Below, one piece after another: positions 24,028 through 35,653 of a DNA stretch of 64,000 bases (its first letter is position 1; each line of letters opens with the position of its first letter). The translations under genes and the position numbers were made by a program. A model generated the notes under the pieces. It had not been told where the DNA came from and searched no databases. It saw only the letters and a list, made by a program, of their open reading frames with translations. Source of the DNA: Portulaca oleracea (lineage: Eukaryota > Streptophyta > Magnoliopsida > Caryophyllales > Portulacaceae); NCBI GenBank assembly GCA_029582165.1, contig CM055877.1, positions 6,439,855-6,503,854 on the forward strand, in the 5' to 3' direction.

Positions 24028-26702
24028 TCATAAGCTAGGGTCATCCCTCCTAAGCTTATTCAAAAGGGCGGTGATAAGGGCATCCCTCTTCTCCGCCCTA
24101 GCCTCCTCCCGCGCCCTCCTCTGCTCCTCCCTCTCCCGCCACCGCCTCTCCATCCCGAGGCGCTCGTTCTCGAGCGCCTCCATCCTCTGCCGCCACTCCC
24201 GCTCAATCCGTCGCCGCTCCTCCTCCCTGGCCTCATATGCCTCCCGCCACTGCGCCTCCATCTGCGCCTGCTGCTTCATGAACTCCTCCAACATCTCCCT
24301 TATAATCACCACCGCACCACCACCGCCGCTTCCACCACTTGGCTTCAGTCTCTTCGCCTTCTTCTTGGCGGCCCCACCACCACCTCGTTCGGGGTCAGAT
24401 TCCTCCTCCTCCTCCTCGTCCGATGATTGGGCTTGGGCCTTGGCTTTTCTAGAAGATGTCGTGGAGGAGGGCCCCGCCGATGTGGATTGAGGTGGGCCCT
24501 CTGCCTCGGCCCATAACATGCGCTGCATGCGGGCCGTGAAGATGGATTGCATTTCGGTGTAGAAGGGGAACTGCTGCCGCATGGCCTCCGGCTCCATTGT
24601 CTCACACCCCTATCCTTTCCCACATTAATTGTGAAACCACATTAATTCATTCATTCGATAATCAGTTTGAGAAGATGAGTAAGACTACTATATGTATCTT
24701 CATGTATGAAACACACACTTCTGAAATGATATTAAAAACAAAAATAGCTCCGAATCAAGATGATTACTAAAATTTATGATGAAATATCGAAATCAATCTC
24801 TTCATGCACTCACATACATGGAAAAAAAATTGTCTATAAATCCCCTCAAACCTTGAAGGGGCGGGGTTATTTTGTTGTCGATGTAATACTTTAACTATTC
24901 TAAAAGTTATGTTCATGTATAGTTCACATTATTCATGTATATATAAAATTACACAAAATTTACATTGTATACTAGATGGTGGATACATATGATTAAGTTA
25001 TCATTTATAAAATTACACAAAATTTACATTGTTGTCGATGTAATACTTTAACTATTCTAAAAGTTATGTTCATGTATAGTTCACATTATTCATGTATATA
25101 TAAAATTACACAAAATTTACATTGTATACTAGATGGTGGATACATATGATTAAGTTATCATTTATAAAATTACACAAAATTTACATTGTTGTCGATGTAA
25201 TACTTTAACTATTCTAAAAGTTATGTTCATGTATAGTTCACATTATTCATGTATATATAAAATTACACAAAATTTACATTGTATACTAGATGGTGGATAC
25301 ATATGATTAAGTTATCATTTATATTTGTCAACATATGCAATATTATGCGTTTATGATTAATAAATACATATTATTAGTGACAAAAATTATTATTTACAGT
25401 CATAAAAACTAGACAACTCAAGATTATTAGTTGCTCTTCATAATCTAAAGATGTATGGCACTTCAGTTGAACTTCTTAAGACATTTTCTTTTGAAAAAAA
25501 AAATGTTGATTTAATAGTTTGAATGAAATTACATGGTGGTGAGATCAATATGCACTAATATATACCAAAAACAATGGTGCAACAGATTATTACATGCTCT
25601 TATAATTGTTTTTAGTTACGTGCTTCTAGAAATATATAGCATGGCTGTGTGATCATACAGGAAGCGCGTGAATCTTATTTAAATACTATATAATTGAATA
25701 GTAATTAATTACAAAATAAAAATAGGGTATAAATTAGAAGAAAATCAAATACACACACTAACAAATGACAAGCCCCTGTAAAAATTCAATTTTTGGGTTA
25801 TAAACTTATATAGCTATAGTAAAAACACCTACAAATATGTATAATTACTAACAAAAGTAATCAAATAATACCTTTAATTTTGTATTAGTACCCTAGAATT
25901 AACACATAAGTATGTTAGTACTTTTCGTATATTGTAGAACAACCTTTGAAAATCGAAACACCTTGATGAAAATGAGCTTGTTACTTTTCATACATAGTAG
26001 AACAAACTTGAAAAATCTAAACAGCTCCAGGAAAACAAAATCAACATTATTTCTAAAATTAGGGTAAAAAAAAACCCACAAAGACACTTTTAAAAGTAAC
26101 CCAACACTATAATCTTTCATTTGGGTCAAAATATATAGGGTTAAAAATGGGTAATTGGTCCTAAATCCCGCACCATAAAGTACATAGTTTTCGTATTAGA
26201 TTAACCCTTCAAAAAGTATGTAATAATAATTCCGGATTTTGAGGATAATTAATAATCAAAATCAACTTTTTTTTTTCCTTCCCATAATTAGTTGATCAAA
26301 GATGAAATAATAACAACGTAATTTTAAATTTTAATTATTTACCTTATAACGAGTGACGAGGTTTTTCCATTTGCACTTGCACTGCTCAGCACTTCTATGG
26401 AACCCTTTTTCCCTCATTTTAGTGGAAATAACTTCCCACAGAAGCTTATTTCTTTTGGTTTCCATGAAGGCCCGGTCCAACTCGGCCCGGATTATCAGGA
26501 ACTCCTTCGTTTCTGATATGCTCCACTGTGGGAATCTATCCCCTGCTTCGCCCCCCACCGTAGGACTGCTGCTACTCATCTGCTGCTGATACTGATGTTG
26601 ATGCTGATGAAGTTGTTGTTGTTGATGATGATGATGGGGTGGAGGGGGAGGATTTTGTTGATGATGATGATGATGGGGATGCATATGCCCATGACCCTCC
26701 AT
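24028..26702 (-). CDS. Trihelix transcription factor, GT-3 type, two exons
   Basis: Coding parts are 26702-26343 and 24609-24028, giving 313 residues. The 1.73-kb phase-0 intron has a GT donor after RYK and an AG acceptor before GCET; this join gives the continuous trihelix end seen in GT-3 proteins. Residues 1-46 are His/Gln/Pro-rich. The trihelix domain spans about 59-125 with the three spaced tryptophans of GT factors (PQWSI, LLWEV, CKWKN). An acidic run is at 184-192, a basic KKKAKRLK nuclear signal at 202-209, and a charged Arg/Glu-rich coiled coil at about 223-309, typical for dimerisation. The family binds GT elements in plant promoters; target genes cannot be told from sequence. Size fits GT-3a/GT-3b. 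No frame defects are seen. Confidence 0.93.
24874..25323. repeat. 157-bp tandem repeat in the GT-3 intron, 2.9 copies
   Basis: Starts at 24874, 25031 and 25188, each with GTTGTCGATGTAATAC; the third copy stops about 20 bp short. Copies look almost identical by eye, so the expansion is recent. Confidence 0.95.
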
Positions 26703-27181
26703 CCAATAAAATAAAAAAGGAAAAGAAAAAAAATAGGGAGGGAGATTATGGGTGATTGGATTGGGGTTTGGGAGGAGAAAGATTGGATTTTGAGAAGAGG
26801 GGATTAAAGAAGAGGGGATTTCAGGATGAGGGTATGAAAAAAAGGAGAAAAAAGGTGTGAAAACAAGGTGTGAATTTCTTCATTTTGTTTCCCTCTCTTT
26901 TTTGGCCTCTTTTTTTTTAGTTTTTGTTGTTCTTCATGAGATGATGATGATGATGATAGTGATGATGGTGATGATGATGGTGATGGTTGAGGAGGGGTTT
27001 GAGGAAGATGAAGATTCAAGAGAAGGAAGTTGAAGAAAATAGAGAGAGAGAGAGAAAAAGAGAGAAGAAATTTTAGTTTTGATTTGCTTCTTTTTGTAGG
27101 GGGAGTATATGTATGAGTTTTTTCCCTTTTTTTTTTCTCTCTCTAGATTTGTGTAAATGAAATTATTCAGCCCATTTTATA
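26703..27181 (-). promoter_or_regulatory. GT-3 leader and core promoter
   Basis: On minus, TATAAAAT at 27181-27174 would place a start near 27145, giving a leader of roughly 440 nt. The leader holds a CT/GA tract (27043-27062), GAT/CAT trinucleotide runs (26940-26990) and a long open frame that lacks an ATG. The transcription start is inferred only. Confidence 0.5.
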
Positions 27182-28275
27182 CCAATTGTCAAAATTTTAA
27201 TTTTTAAATTTTTGATATAATTTTTTTATTAATAATTCTTTATATAATATGATAATTAAATAATTATAATATTATATTTTTATTATAGTATTTTTATTAT
27301 AAATTTAATAATAATAATTTTATTTATCAACTTATTATATATATTAAAAATTTAATTAAAATTTTTAAAATTTCACTAATTTTAAAAAATTACAGTTAAT
27401 AATGAAAAAATAATTTGGTTCCTCTCTCTAAGAAACACAAACACACGCACACCAAGTCTACGCGGAATTCTCACCTTTTTGTTCTCTGATATGATCTAAC
27501 GATCTATCTGCTGCGCCTGTTTTATCAGAAAATTTGAAAAAACAAAAAAAATAATTTAATGATCTTTGAGGGAGAGTGGGCCCCAGGAGAAAGTCTATTT
27601 GGTTCCCATTTGTTCCCACTGCGTCGAGCTGGCGTCATGCTTACGCCAGCCTATGAGTAAAAAAGAAAAGGTGGAAATGAAATTAAGGCCGCGTTTGGGG
27701 AAAGGGGGGATTTTATTGGGTGAGTGGCGGTGTAATTTTTATTTTTCCTTTTTTTTCTGCCAAGGAGGGGCGGTGTAAAATTGGACTTTAGATTATTTTG
27801 GTTTCGGATAAATTGCATGTTAGGTGCAAAATTAACGTTCCATTTTTTTAGTCAGATAATTTAATTTAATTTAAATAAATCAAAAAAGTTCAATAGTAAG
27901 ATAAATATAGTGCTTTCCTCAAAAAAAAATATAGTGCTCAAATTTTGATCAAATTACTCTGTTGAAATTCAGTTGAAAAATTTATAATTTGATTTATGAA
28001 AATACCATAATAGTTGATTTTTTTGCATAATTAAAATTTTCTTATCATCAATTTCAATGTGATTAATTATGGTAACAAGTTAGTTACTTGATCAAATTAT
28101 ATTGATTTCAATTTTTTAATGTGAAATCAACGGTTATTATATTTTCTAATATGCTAACTGAAAATTTTCAATTATAATATAATCACCTTAAAATACTAAT
28201 TTTTGTAAAAAAAAGTTATATTAATCAATAATATTATTTGTTACAACACATCACTCGTCAATATATATTATATTT
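27182..28275. other. AT-rich intergenic DNA
   Basis: 27182-27420 is extremely AT-rich (TTTTAATTTTTAAATTT-like). No gene or clear mobile-element border was recognised in the rest. Confidence 0.5.
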
Positions 28276-28869
28276 AGAGTTGACAATGAGCCGAATGAAC
28301 TCGAGCTTGACAGGCTTGAGGCCAGGCTTGGCTCAAAATTTTCACTCTCACAAGCCTTATGAATTTCACGAGTCAAGCTTCTTTGAGCTCGGCTTAGCTC
28401 GTTAATGTGATGACCTCGAGCCCGAGCCGGGTCGAGCTTATCGTGAGCCGATCTTATCGCACTACAAGAATGACTCACTTGCGCCACAGAATTATTCGTG
28501 GCTAAAGTAAAAATTTCCCGTGGCAAATACAATTAGCCATGGAAATCTTGTGCATGGCCTGTCATGGCGAATGGCCTCGTGGCTACTAAAATGGCCACAG
28601 AAATATCCACTGCATGGAGAGCTATCGTAGTACTTGCCACAAAAAATTTAGTGGCTAAGTATTGTCCAACTTGAGTTATTTATTCCGATTCGCCACAATA
28701 TCTTTCGTGGCTAATAAGTATATTAGCCACAAATAACATAGTGGCCACTAAATTATATTAGCCACGCCATCATCCGTGGCTAGATTTTATAAAAAAATAA
28801 TTATTTATTAAAAAAATATTATTTCTACTAATAATCGCCTATATATATATGACCATGTGTGTAACTAAT

Positions 28870-29160
28870 TGTAATGCCCCGGCCCCTCCGGGCCGCGGAC
28901 ATTACCGAGAACTGCTTCAAGGATTGCTGGCTGGTCCCACGAATCACCGCGACTCTTTCGAGCGTGCTTTGTCCTCGCTTACATGCTGCCTGGGAAAACT
29001 TCCCAGGAGGTCACCCATCCTGAGACTACTCCCACCCAAGCACGCTTAACTGAGGAGTTCCCAACGTACGAGCTACCATTGTAGAAGGTCCATCTCGGTG
29101 TATAAGTAATCATTTCAATCCTTTTAAGCCAACACTTAACCATATACCCAGGGTGTTACA
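28870..29160 (-). mobile_element. Cassandra-type solo LTR (291 bp)
   Basis: Starts TGTAATGCCCC and ends GGGTGTTACA on plus; flanks CTAAT and CCAAT differ at one base, an aged 5-bp duplication. A 5S rRNA-derived segment lies inside on minus, the hallmark of Cassandra TRIM elements, so the element sense is minus. No second LTR is nearby. Confidence 0.85.
28993..29060 (-). pseudogene. 5S rRNA-derived segment in the Cassandra LTR
   Basis: On minus it reads in 5S order: GTTAAGCGTGCTTGGG (box A region), then GAGTAGT, then GGATGGGTGACCTCCTGGGA (box C region). The 5' part of 5S is not recognisable. It is a promoter-like passenger of the element, not a 5S gene. Confidence 0.85.
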
Positions 29161-29287
29161 CCAATACTGTTCATAGTATGCAGAATCTCTAGCCACGACT
29201 TTTCTAGTGATTTATTGGCACCATTGTAAATCACTAGCAAGAAAAATTTCATCTAATAAAAATATCCAGTATTCACTGTCATTACTA

Positions 29288-29430
29288 CACTACAACAGAG
29301 CAGGCCTGCGACGATCGTTACTATCGGCCGCAATCGGGCTCTATCGGTCGCAGGAGGCGAGCGGCCGATATCGGCGATATCGTCGTATCGGTCGCTGCAT
29401 ATCCGTCGTTTGACGAACCGAGCGACCGAT
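29288..29430. repeat. GC-rich island of ATCGGYCGC motifs
   Basis: After CACTACAACAGAG come at least six copies of ATCGGYCGC or its complement in about 130 bp, far more GC-rich than its surroundings. It may be the end of a second CACTA element with its own subterminal motif. Confidence 0.6.
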
Positions 29431-29501
29431 ATATTTGGTGGCCAAACTTGTTGAGTATCTAATCACTAATAATACTCAACAAGTTTGGCCACCAAATATA
29501 T
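29429..29501. repeat. Perfect inverted repeat, arms of about 30 bp, 13-bp spacer
   Basis: The left arm contains TTTGGTGGCCAAACTTG (within 29429-29458) and its exact complement lies at 29472-29501. It could form a strong hairpin in the middle of the CACTA element. Confidence 0.9.
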
Positions 29502-29559
29502 TTGTAGGAGCATATGAAGTTGAAACTTCGAGCCGCCAAAATGATTTTTTAGTGGCAAA

Positions 29560-29965
29560 TATAAACAATTGGCCACCAAATATTTTTTTCATGGCCAAAT
29601 TCACAAACTAGCCACGGTATATTTTTATCATGACCAAAATTTCAAACTAGCTATGACTATTGGCCACAATATATTTTTATAATTGCCAAATTTTCAAACT
29701 AGCCATCACTTTTAGCCACAAAATATTTTTATCATGGCCAAATTCACAAACTAGCCACGATATATTTTTATCATGGCCAAATTTTCAAACTAACCATGAC
29801 CATTGGCCATAATATATTTTTATCATGGCCAAATTCACAAACTAGCCACGACTATTGGCTACAATATATTTTTATAATGACCAAATTCACAAATTAGCCA
29901 CGACTACTGGCCACAAAATGTTTTTGTCATGGCCAAATTCACAAACTAGCCATGATTAACTCTTA
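29560..29965. repeat. CACTA subterminal repeats
   Basis: About nine degenerate units of 45-60 bp built from TTTTTATCATGGCCAAATT then CACAAACTAGCCACGA. Known CACTA subterminal repeats bind the transposase; here that role is inferred. Confidence 0.8.
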
Positions 29966-30203
29966 TTTCATGGCTAACAAGGGACCATTTTCTTAATTGG
30001 CCACTAAAGAATTACTTTCATGGCAAACATACTTTGGATCTATGGATTATAAACATTGATGTAAAATCTGCCCACCAAAACTTGCTTCCCGTGGCCACTT
30101 TGGTGGTGCAAGTGAGTCATTCTTGTAGTGTCGACCTTTCCGCCGAGCTAGCTCGTGAGAGCTCACTAGTCTGATTGCCTCACTGTCAGCCCTAATTATA
30201 TTT

Positions 30204-32460
30204 TTTAACTACCGTAACTGGGAGTAGAATATTTCTTCAATTTAAAATTTATTTTGCCCCTTATTGATGGAGTATTTTTGACCTGGGAAGGGAACATTTT
30301 CAACCGATTTTTGTGGGTTTTTTTGTTAGTGTTATTTTGTAATTATGTAGGAAAAAGGGGTGAAACTTGCACCAGAAGCAAGTGCTACCGTGTTTGGGTC
30401 AAGTACTGTACTGCTGTATGTATATGTAATGTATAATTTAGGAGAGAGAAAAAGAGGAACAAGAATAAAAGGTTTCAGTATACTCCATCACAAAAGTCCT
30501 GTCCGTCTCTCCTTCCAGATTATACGTGGATACTCTATTCTCTTTTCTCCTTTTTCTATCTCTATTTATTTTAGTATTTATTACATCATCACCATATTTG
30601 TTCATTTTTCAAAAATAAAATAAAAATGAAAAGAAAAACCTAATCCATTTCTTAGGTATGTAAAATTGTAAATGGTAGGTATGGTAAATATTATTTTTGA
30701 AAATTTCTGACAATTTTTGTTCACTTCTTGTAAGATTATGTATATTTAGATGACTAATTTAGATATGTTTTTTGAAATTCGAAATAAACAAATTAAAAGT
30801 TAGGGGTTAAAAATTTAAATTTTCAAATTTTTAAAGAACTTCAAAATTTTAAAAATTATATTAAAACATTAAAAAAATAAAATTTTAAAAGTCAAATTAC
30901 TAAAATTAAAAATTAAAAATTAAAATTAAAATTTTAAAATTTCAAAATTAAAAATTAAAAATTAACAAAATTAAAATTTTAAAATTGTGTATTTATAAAA
31001 ATTAAAACTTTAAAATTTTAAAAATTAAAAATTAAAAATTTGTAAATTTTCAAAAATAAAAAAAAATTAATAAAGAGATTAAAAAAAATTAAAATATTAA
31101 AAAAAATTAAAATTTTAAAATTAAATTAAAAATTAAGAATTAAAAATCAAAAATCAAAAATCAAAAATTATAAATTATAAATTAAAAATAAAAAATAAAA
31201 ATTTGGTAATTTTTGGTAACTTCCGGTAATTTTCAGTAAATTTCGATAATTTTCGACAAGTATTTACCAAACTTTACTTACCTACGAACTTTACAGACCC
31301 TTAATCATACATCCTTAAAGAATAAGGTCTTAATATAAGGATTTTTTCAAAATGAATTTCATAAAGGTAATGTCATATATGGATCATTGTAAATATTAAC
31401 AACTTAATCGTCAAAACTTTTAGTGTTCAGCTAATAACAGAAAGTTCAAGGTGATAAATGAACTGAGAAGATTAAGCAATATACTTACGAAATATTATTA
31501 AAATGGTTTGTTTTTCCAAACAGTAGGAAAAAAGTTGGTAGAAACATTTTCCCACCATTTTAACAAAAGTGGTTGGAATTTCCAATCGTTTTCCCACCTA
31601 AAATTAGAAAAATGATTGAAAAGTTATAATAACATGAAATAGTTGCTAAAATGGTGGTTTTTCTAATCGTTTTAAATCTAACCCTAAAGAAAGTATAAAC
31701 ATGAAGTTTAGGCTGTTTAGCTCAAGAATAGGCAACTGCCAAATGATTAACCAAATGTATCATAACTACCTTTATTTTATTTTATTTTACTTTTTTTTAT
31801 GTCAATTTCAAGTCACCCCTAGAACAAGCACCAATTGCCATATTCCAAGGAGGATTTACCGAGATCCTCCGCATGTAATTGAAATATGTTAATAATTACA
31901 TGATGAAATTTTATAATGAATATTATAAATTTAAATATATTGATGGGTTTATAATATTATTGATACATTTATGTTAAATATTATAATAAATATTGATAAT
32001 TTTTTTTAAAAAATAATTTTTTAAAGAACATAAATAGGCACTTCAGGAATTACCATGTAACAAATTCGTGTACAATTATAGTCCATGCTTTCTGTCACAA
32101 AAGTACCAAGTTCTTGCAATTCTGAGTAATTGTTTTGTCTTACAATTAATTTTATAAAATTTGTTTGAGTCAGTCAAATAATTGATTACGATTACTAGCA
32201 AGTAAATCAAGATTATTTACAGTACATTGTTGCGATAATGTTGTGGTGTAATACGTGTTAACCAAGTTTGTTATTAATCAAATCCATAATAAATGAATGA
32301 ATCAAATAAATTAAACTGTAAGTATGCCAAATGCAAAATGTTCATCAATCGATGTCAAGTCCTATTTGCGTATAATTACAAGTTTTGCATTAATTTCTTG
32401 GGCCTACGTAAAGGTAACCAACTTTCTACTATTAATGAATGTACCATTTATGTAAACTCA
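30204..32460. other. Intergenic DNA with extreme AT-rich low complexity
   Basis: 30800-31215 is nearly pure AAATT/AATTTTAAAATT permutations. 31500-31680 has short inverted TTCCAA/TTTTCCCACC phrases. No gene was supported in the rest. Confidence 0.6.
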
Positions 32461-32705
32461 GACTCTGTTCTTTTATGCGGTATTTTGCGAAATGGTGTGT
32501 TGAGGTGTGATGGAATTATGGTGGGGTGTGGTGGAATTGTGGTAGGTTGTTGGTATGTGGGGTAGGTGAGGAGAGAGAATGTAAAAAGTAGAGGAGAAAA
32601 GTGAGGAGAGAAAAAAGTAATGATTTCGGTAAAATGTGGTGGGTTGTGGCAAATTGCAGTAGGTTGTGGCACCGCAGTTTGCCAACCGCAGAAAAGAACA
32701 GGGTC
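32461..32705. mobile_element. 245-bp MITE, ends GACTCTGTTC / GAACAGGGTC
   Basis: Inverted ends agree at 9 of 10 terminal bases and continue as TTTT-TGCGG. Both flanks read TCA, a possible 3-bp duplication. The interior is rich in GTGGTGGG phrases. It belongs with the 21679 and 22654 elements and is PIF/Harbinger-like by its ends. Confidence 0.65.
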
Positions 32706-33051
32706 TCAAAATAACTTCATGGGAGATTTATCAGAGGTAAGAAAGGCATTGTAGATTGTGCTAAGGTTAATCGCAGGGGAGTCAAGGAGAGTGAACTTGT
32801 TTGGGTTCCAAAAAGAAAACACACTCAGTTGTGTTCAACATCCAGCCCTGAGACAGACAATGCCTCATATCAAATTCGAGGAGACGTCAATGAAGAGTTT
32901 ATGGAGTGGCTTCAACGAAGCGTTGTCTGTTCATCAAATGTCCTGCGTGATCTAGACTCTTTAACATCTTTAATCAAGGATAACTATGGTCTATTCTCAA
33001 AGATCACTGCACTTAGTGGAGGTCTAGGAATCTCTGAAACACTGTCGTAAT
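32706..33051 (+). pseudogene. Unidentified coding remnant
   Basis: One frame stays open from about 32715 through the tail of the LTR fragment to the stop near 33050. It reads residues such as ESELVWVPKRKHTQLC and NEEFMEWLQRSVVCSS. It has no ATG-led gene structure and stops being unique sequence at 33029, where a copia LTR fragment begins. It could be the end of a retroelement gag-like gene or of a captured host exon; I do not recognise it. Confidence 0.4.
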
Positions 33052-33184
33052 CTTTTGATAGTGCATCTTTCGTGGTTTTTTCCTAGTTTGGGTTTTTCTA
33101 CGTTAATTCCTTGTGTTGAATCTTTATTAATTTTTCACCCTTTATTATTGTTTGTCTCCTAACAACGCCCTGAGAATCCTAACA
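33029..33184 (+). mobile_element. 5' LTR fragment of copia element E
   Basis: Matches the last 155 bp of the LTR ending at 51738 (shared ATCTCTGAAACACT start and ACAACGCCCTGAGAATCC end). It is followed by a primer site. The first two thirds of the LTR are missing, lost at the 33029 junction. Confidence 0.8.
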
Positions 33185-33186
33185 AA

Positions 33187-33202
33187 TGTATCAGAGCTTT
33201 GG
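33187..33202 (+). other. Primer-binding site of element E
   Basis: TGTATCAGAGCTTTGG, a one-base variant of the TGGTATCAGAGC site that copia elements use with initiator methionine tRNA. Confidence 0.75.
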
Positions 33203-33235
33203 TTGGAGCGTTATTGATCTGCATGCTGAGAAGCA

Positions 33236-34050
33236 ATGGCGGGAGTAATTGTGAAAATTTCGGAGTTCGATGGGAAAGACCGCGCATGGTGGAGGATGCG
33301 TGTGAGGATGTGCTCCGCCAGCAAAAGTTGCATCTTGCGATGGGTGAAAAGCTAAAAGAGATGGAACAAAAGGATTGGGAAGAGCTTGATCGTCAAACAT
33401 TCAGTACGGTGAGATTGACGTTAGCTCGGAACATGACTTTCAACGTCAAAGATCAGAAAATGACAAAGGATATACCGAAGACCTTGCAAAATACATATGA
33501 GAAACCTTCGGCGATGAACAAGGTATATGTGTTGCGTTGTTTGTTTGAATTTAAGATGCATGAGTCTGGTGATATGAATGATAGTATGAATGAGTTAAAT
33601 GCGATACTATCAAAGTTGCCCTCTGTAGCATATAGTTTTAACGACGCGATAAATACTAATATACTATTGGATACCCTACCTAAGTCTTGGGAGAATTTTG
33701 TGACTTGTGTAACATCTTCGATTAAGAAGGATGAGAAACTGAAGTTTGGGGAAATTAGAAACTCTGTCCTGAATGAAAGTATTCGTAGGAAAGATTCTGG
33801 TGTGTTTGAGTCTTCGGGGAATGCTTTGGCTGTCAGGGGTAAGAGGAACAGTGGGAGCTCGGGTCGATGTCAATCTAAATCTAGAGGTCGAAACATGGAG
33901 CGCGTGTTGTGTTGGAACTGTGGTGATAGCGTTCATTTTCGTAGGGATTGTCCTAAACCCAAGAAGAGCACTTATAATGACTGTGACTCGTTAAATTCTG
34001 TTGAGAATTTGGGTGATGCCCTTATTATTGATGTTGACAAGTTAGAAAAG
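33236..34050 (+). pseudogene. Copia gag of element E (frameshifted, truncated)
   Basis: The likely ATG at 33236 starts MAGVIVKISEFDGKD, a usual copia gag opening. The frame changes near 33310 and continues in the frame open from 33199, through LHLAMGEK, the gag core and a zinc knuckle CWNCGDSVHFRRDC (CX2CX4HX4C) near 33910-33950. It ends where an LTR of element C begins at about 34051. No protease, integrase or RT follows. Confidence 0.88.
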
Positions 34051-34417
34051 ATATAGTCGTTGCTAATGAATTTCCAAGACCTGTAAAAAGGCACCAGCTT
34101 CCTCCTTGAAGAATTAGTCGATTCCAAGCAAATAATCGAGTGTAGGAAATCTGGTGAGATTTCTGAGTGTAGCCAATGAATCCTTGGTGAGAAACGTAGC
34201 CAGTAAGGTACTTCTGGTGAGGTAAAACCAAGGTTCTTGGTGAGTTAGGTAGCCAACTATGTTGGTGAGGTGTAGTCTAGCAAAGCCTTGAAGTACTAAG
34301 GTTTTGTGAGTTTGATATCCATTGTACACCGCCATGTTCTTCTCTGCCTCATCTATGAGGCCCCTCTTCTCTGCCTTATCTGTGAGGCCCTTCATCAGAA
34401 GCCTCATTTGTGAGACC

Positions 34418-35486
34418 TGTAGACCCCGAAAAATTGATAACCTTTTTCGCGGCGCTACTTAAAAGTGATTGGGAGCCGACTAGGATTGCTTAACCTTAAA
34501 TAAGGTTTAACTTTTAAGAATGATTTTAGACTCGATAAAATGGTCAACCCCTCTAGGTTTATATGAACCAAACCTGCAGGTTTACTGAGTAACCCGTCGG
34601 ATTTCAGGGACGAAAACCCGTCTGGATTTTCAGGGACAAAAACCCGTCTGGGTTTTCAAAACCCGCCTGGGTTATCAGGGACTAAAACCCGTCTGGGTTT
34701 TCAGGGACAAAAACCCGTCTGGGTTTTTAGTGAGCAACCCCGTCAGTTGGATTTTTAGGAGAAAAACATTGAAGTACAAATGAAGAGTCGCCAGTTGAAT
34801 TTTTAGGGGAAAAACAACAAACCATTTTGATAAAAACTCCGGTCTATGAACCAAAAGACGGATTCGGGGGCAAGGTTACGAATTTGACAATTAAAATTAT
34901 CAAATCCGCCTATTCAAACGAATAGACTCTACTAGGATTAAATCAAAGCAAATAAATTGAAAAGGGAGGAATTTGATATAAATTTCACGAGTTTAACATT
35001 AATGTCATGCAAATTATGAATTGAAAACTCAAGAATCACATGAATTCGCTAGGTTACATTGCATGGTTTACATCAATGCGATAATTATTCTAACCTTAAA
35101 TGAAGTAGCATGCAAAGGGAGAGAAGAGGTAGAGAGAGTATACTAGTGTCAATACTCTAGCATAATCCGCCGTCCCGAAATGGAGGGGGAATAGGTTTAA
35201 CTTATAGTGGGATGTAGATTAGATGGGGCGATTAGGGTTTAGTTTAGGTTTAGCCGCGGTAACTCAGCCGGGTTTGGGCCGAGCTGCGTTCAGCTTTAGC
35301 CCACCAAACCCAGCCGGGTTTTCGCAGAGCTAAGCAAAACTCAGTCGGGTTTGGGCCGTAATATTGGGTCACTTTGCTTGCTTTCGGGCTAGAAGAGAAA
35401 TGAGTTTGCATGCCACTAAATTGCTCGGCTAGCTTATTTTCTATAAATAATTAAAACTAATACTGGTACAAAATCCGGTGTCTACA
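34418..35486 (-). mobile_element. 3' LTR of Tat element B (1069 bp)
   Basis: TGTAGACCCC to GGTGTCTACA on plus. It contains the palindrome array at 34571-34730 and, on minus, a primer-site-like TGGCGACTCT at 34794-34785. Confidence 0.92.
34571..34730. repeat. Tandem AAACCCGTCTGGGTTT array in LTR B
   Basis: Units of about 25 bp, each an inverted repeat plus TCAGGGACAA. Perfect 18-mers with AAAACCC and GGGTTTT arms are at 34638-34655, 34684-34701 and 34710-34727. The first slot holds AAACCTGCAGGTTT instead. The other LTR has the matching array at 41501-41665. Confidence 0.95.
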
Positions 35487-35505
35487 GATAGCCCCCACTT
35501 TGATC
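35487..35505 (-). other. Polypurine tract of Tat element B
   Basis: On minus GATCAAAGTGGGGGCTATC, immediately before the LTR; same core as element A (10673-10689). Confidence 0.8.
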
Positions 35506-35653
35506 GAGTTTGAGTAAAACGATGATCAAAGTAGTCTTGATGATCTTGGATATGAATCAGAAGCCTGTTCTGAAGCTGGATGACGCTTGGAAGCTTGGTC
35601 CTGCGTCGATGTTGGTTGGTCTGCTTAGTTTCTTCCGTAAAGCTGACCGAATT

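Larger units (their letters stand above)
28460..30130. mobile_element. Non-autonomous CACTA element, 1671 bp, 3-bp duplication TCG
   Basis: Perfect terminal inverted repeats of 23 bp beginning CACTACAAGAATGACTC, flanked by TCG at 28457-28459 and 30131-30133. Subterminal phrases GTGGC/GCCAC recur in both orientations, as usual for CACTA. No transposase is present. A solo LTR (28870-29160) and an unusual GC-rich segment (29288-29430) lie inside. Confidence 0.92.
28276..30195. mobile_element. hAT-like foldback element containing a CACTA element
   Basis: Flanked by the 8-bp duplication TTATATTT (28268-28275 and 30196-30203). Ends AGAGTTGACAATGAG and, on the other strand, AGGGCTGACAGTGAG (two bases in from the border) are inverted repeats. 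The sequence next to the ends is rich in AGCTCG phrases. No transposase. The CACTA element at 28460-30130 splits it. Confidence 0.7.

Noticed and set aside
23936..24490. 184-residue open frame on plus
   Set aside because: Antisense to exon 2 of the GT-3 gene; Ser/Pro/Arg content follows from the Glu/Arg coding strand.
27566..27778. 70-residue frame near the GT-3 promoter as a small gene
   Set aside because: No homology recognised, no gene context; length within chance expectation.
28993..29060. A 5S rRNA gene
   Set aside because: Only the internal control part is present, inside an LTR; the 5' third is missing.
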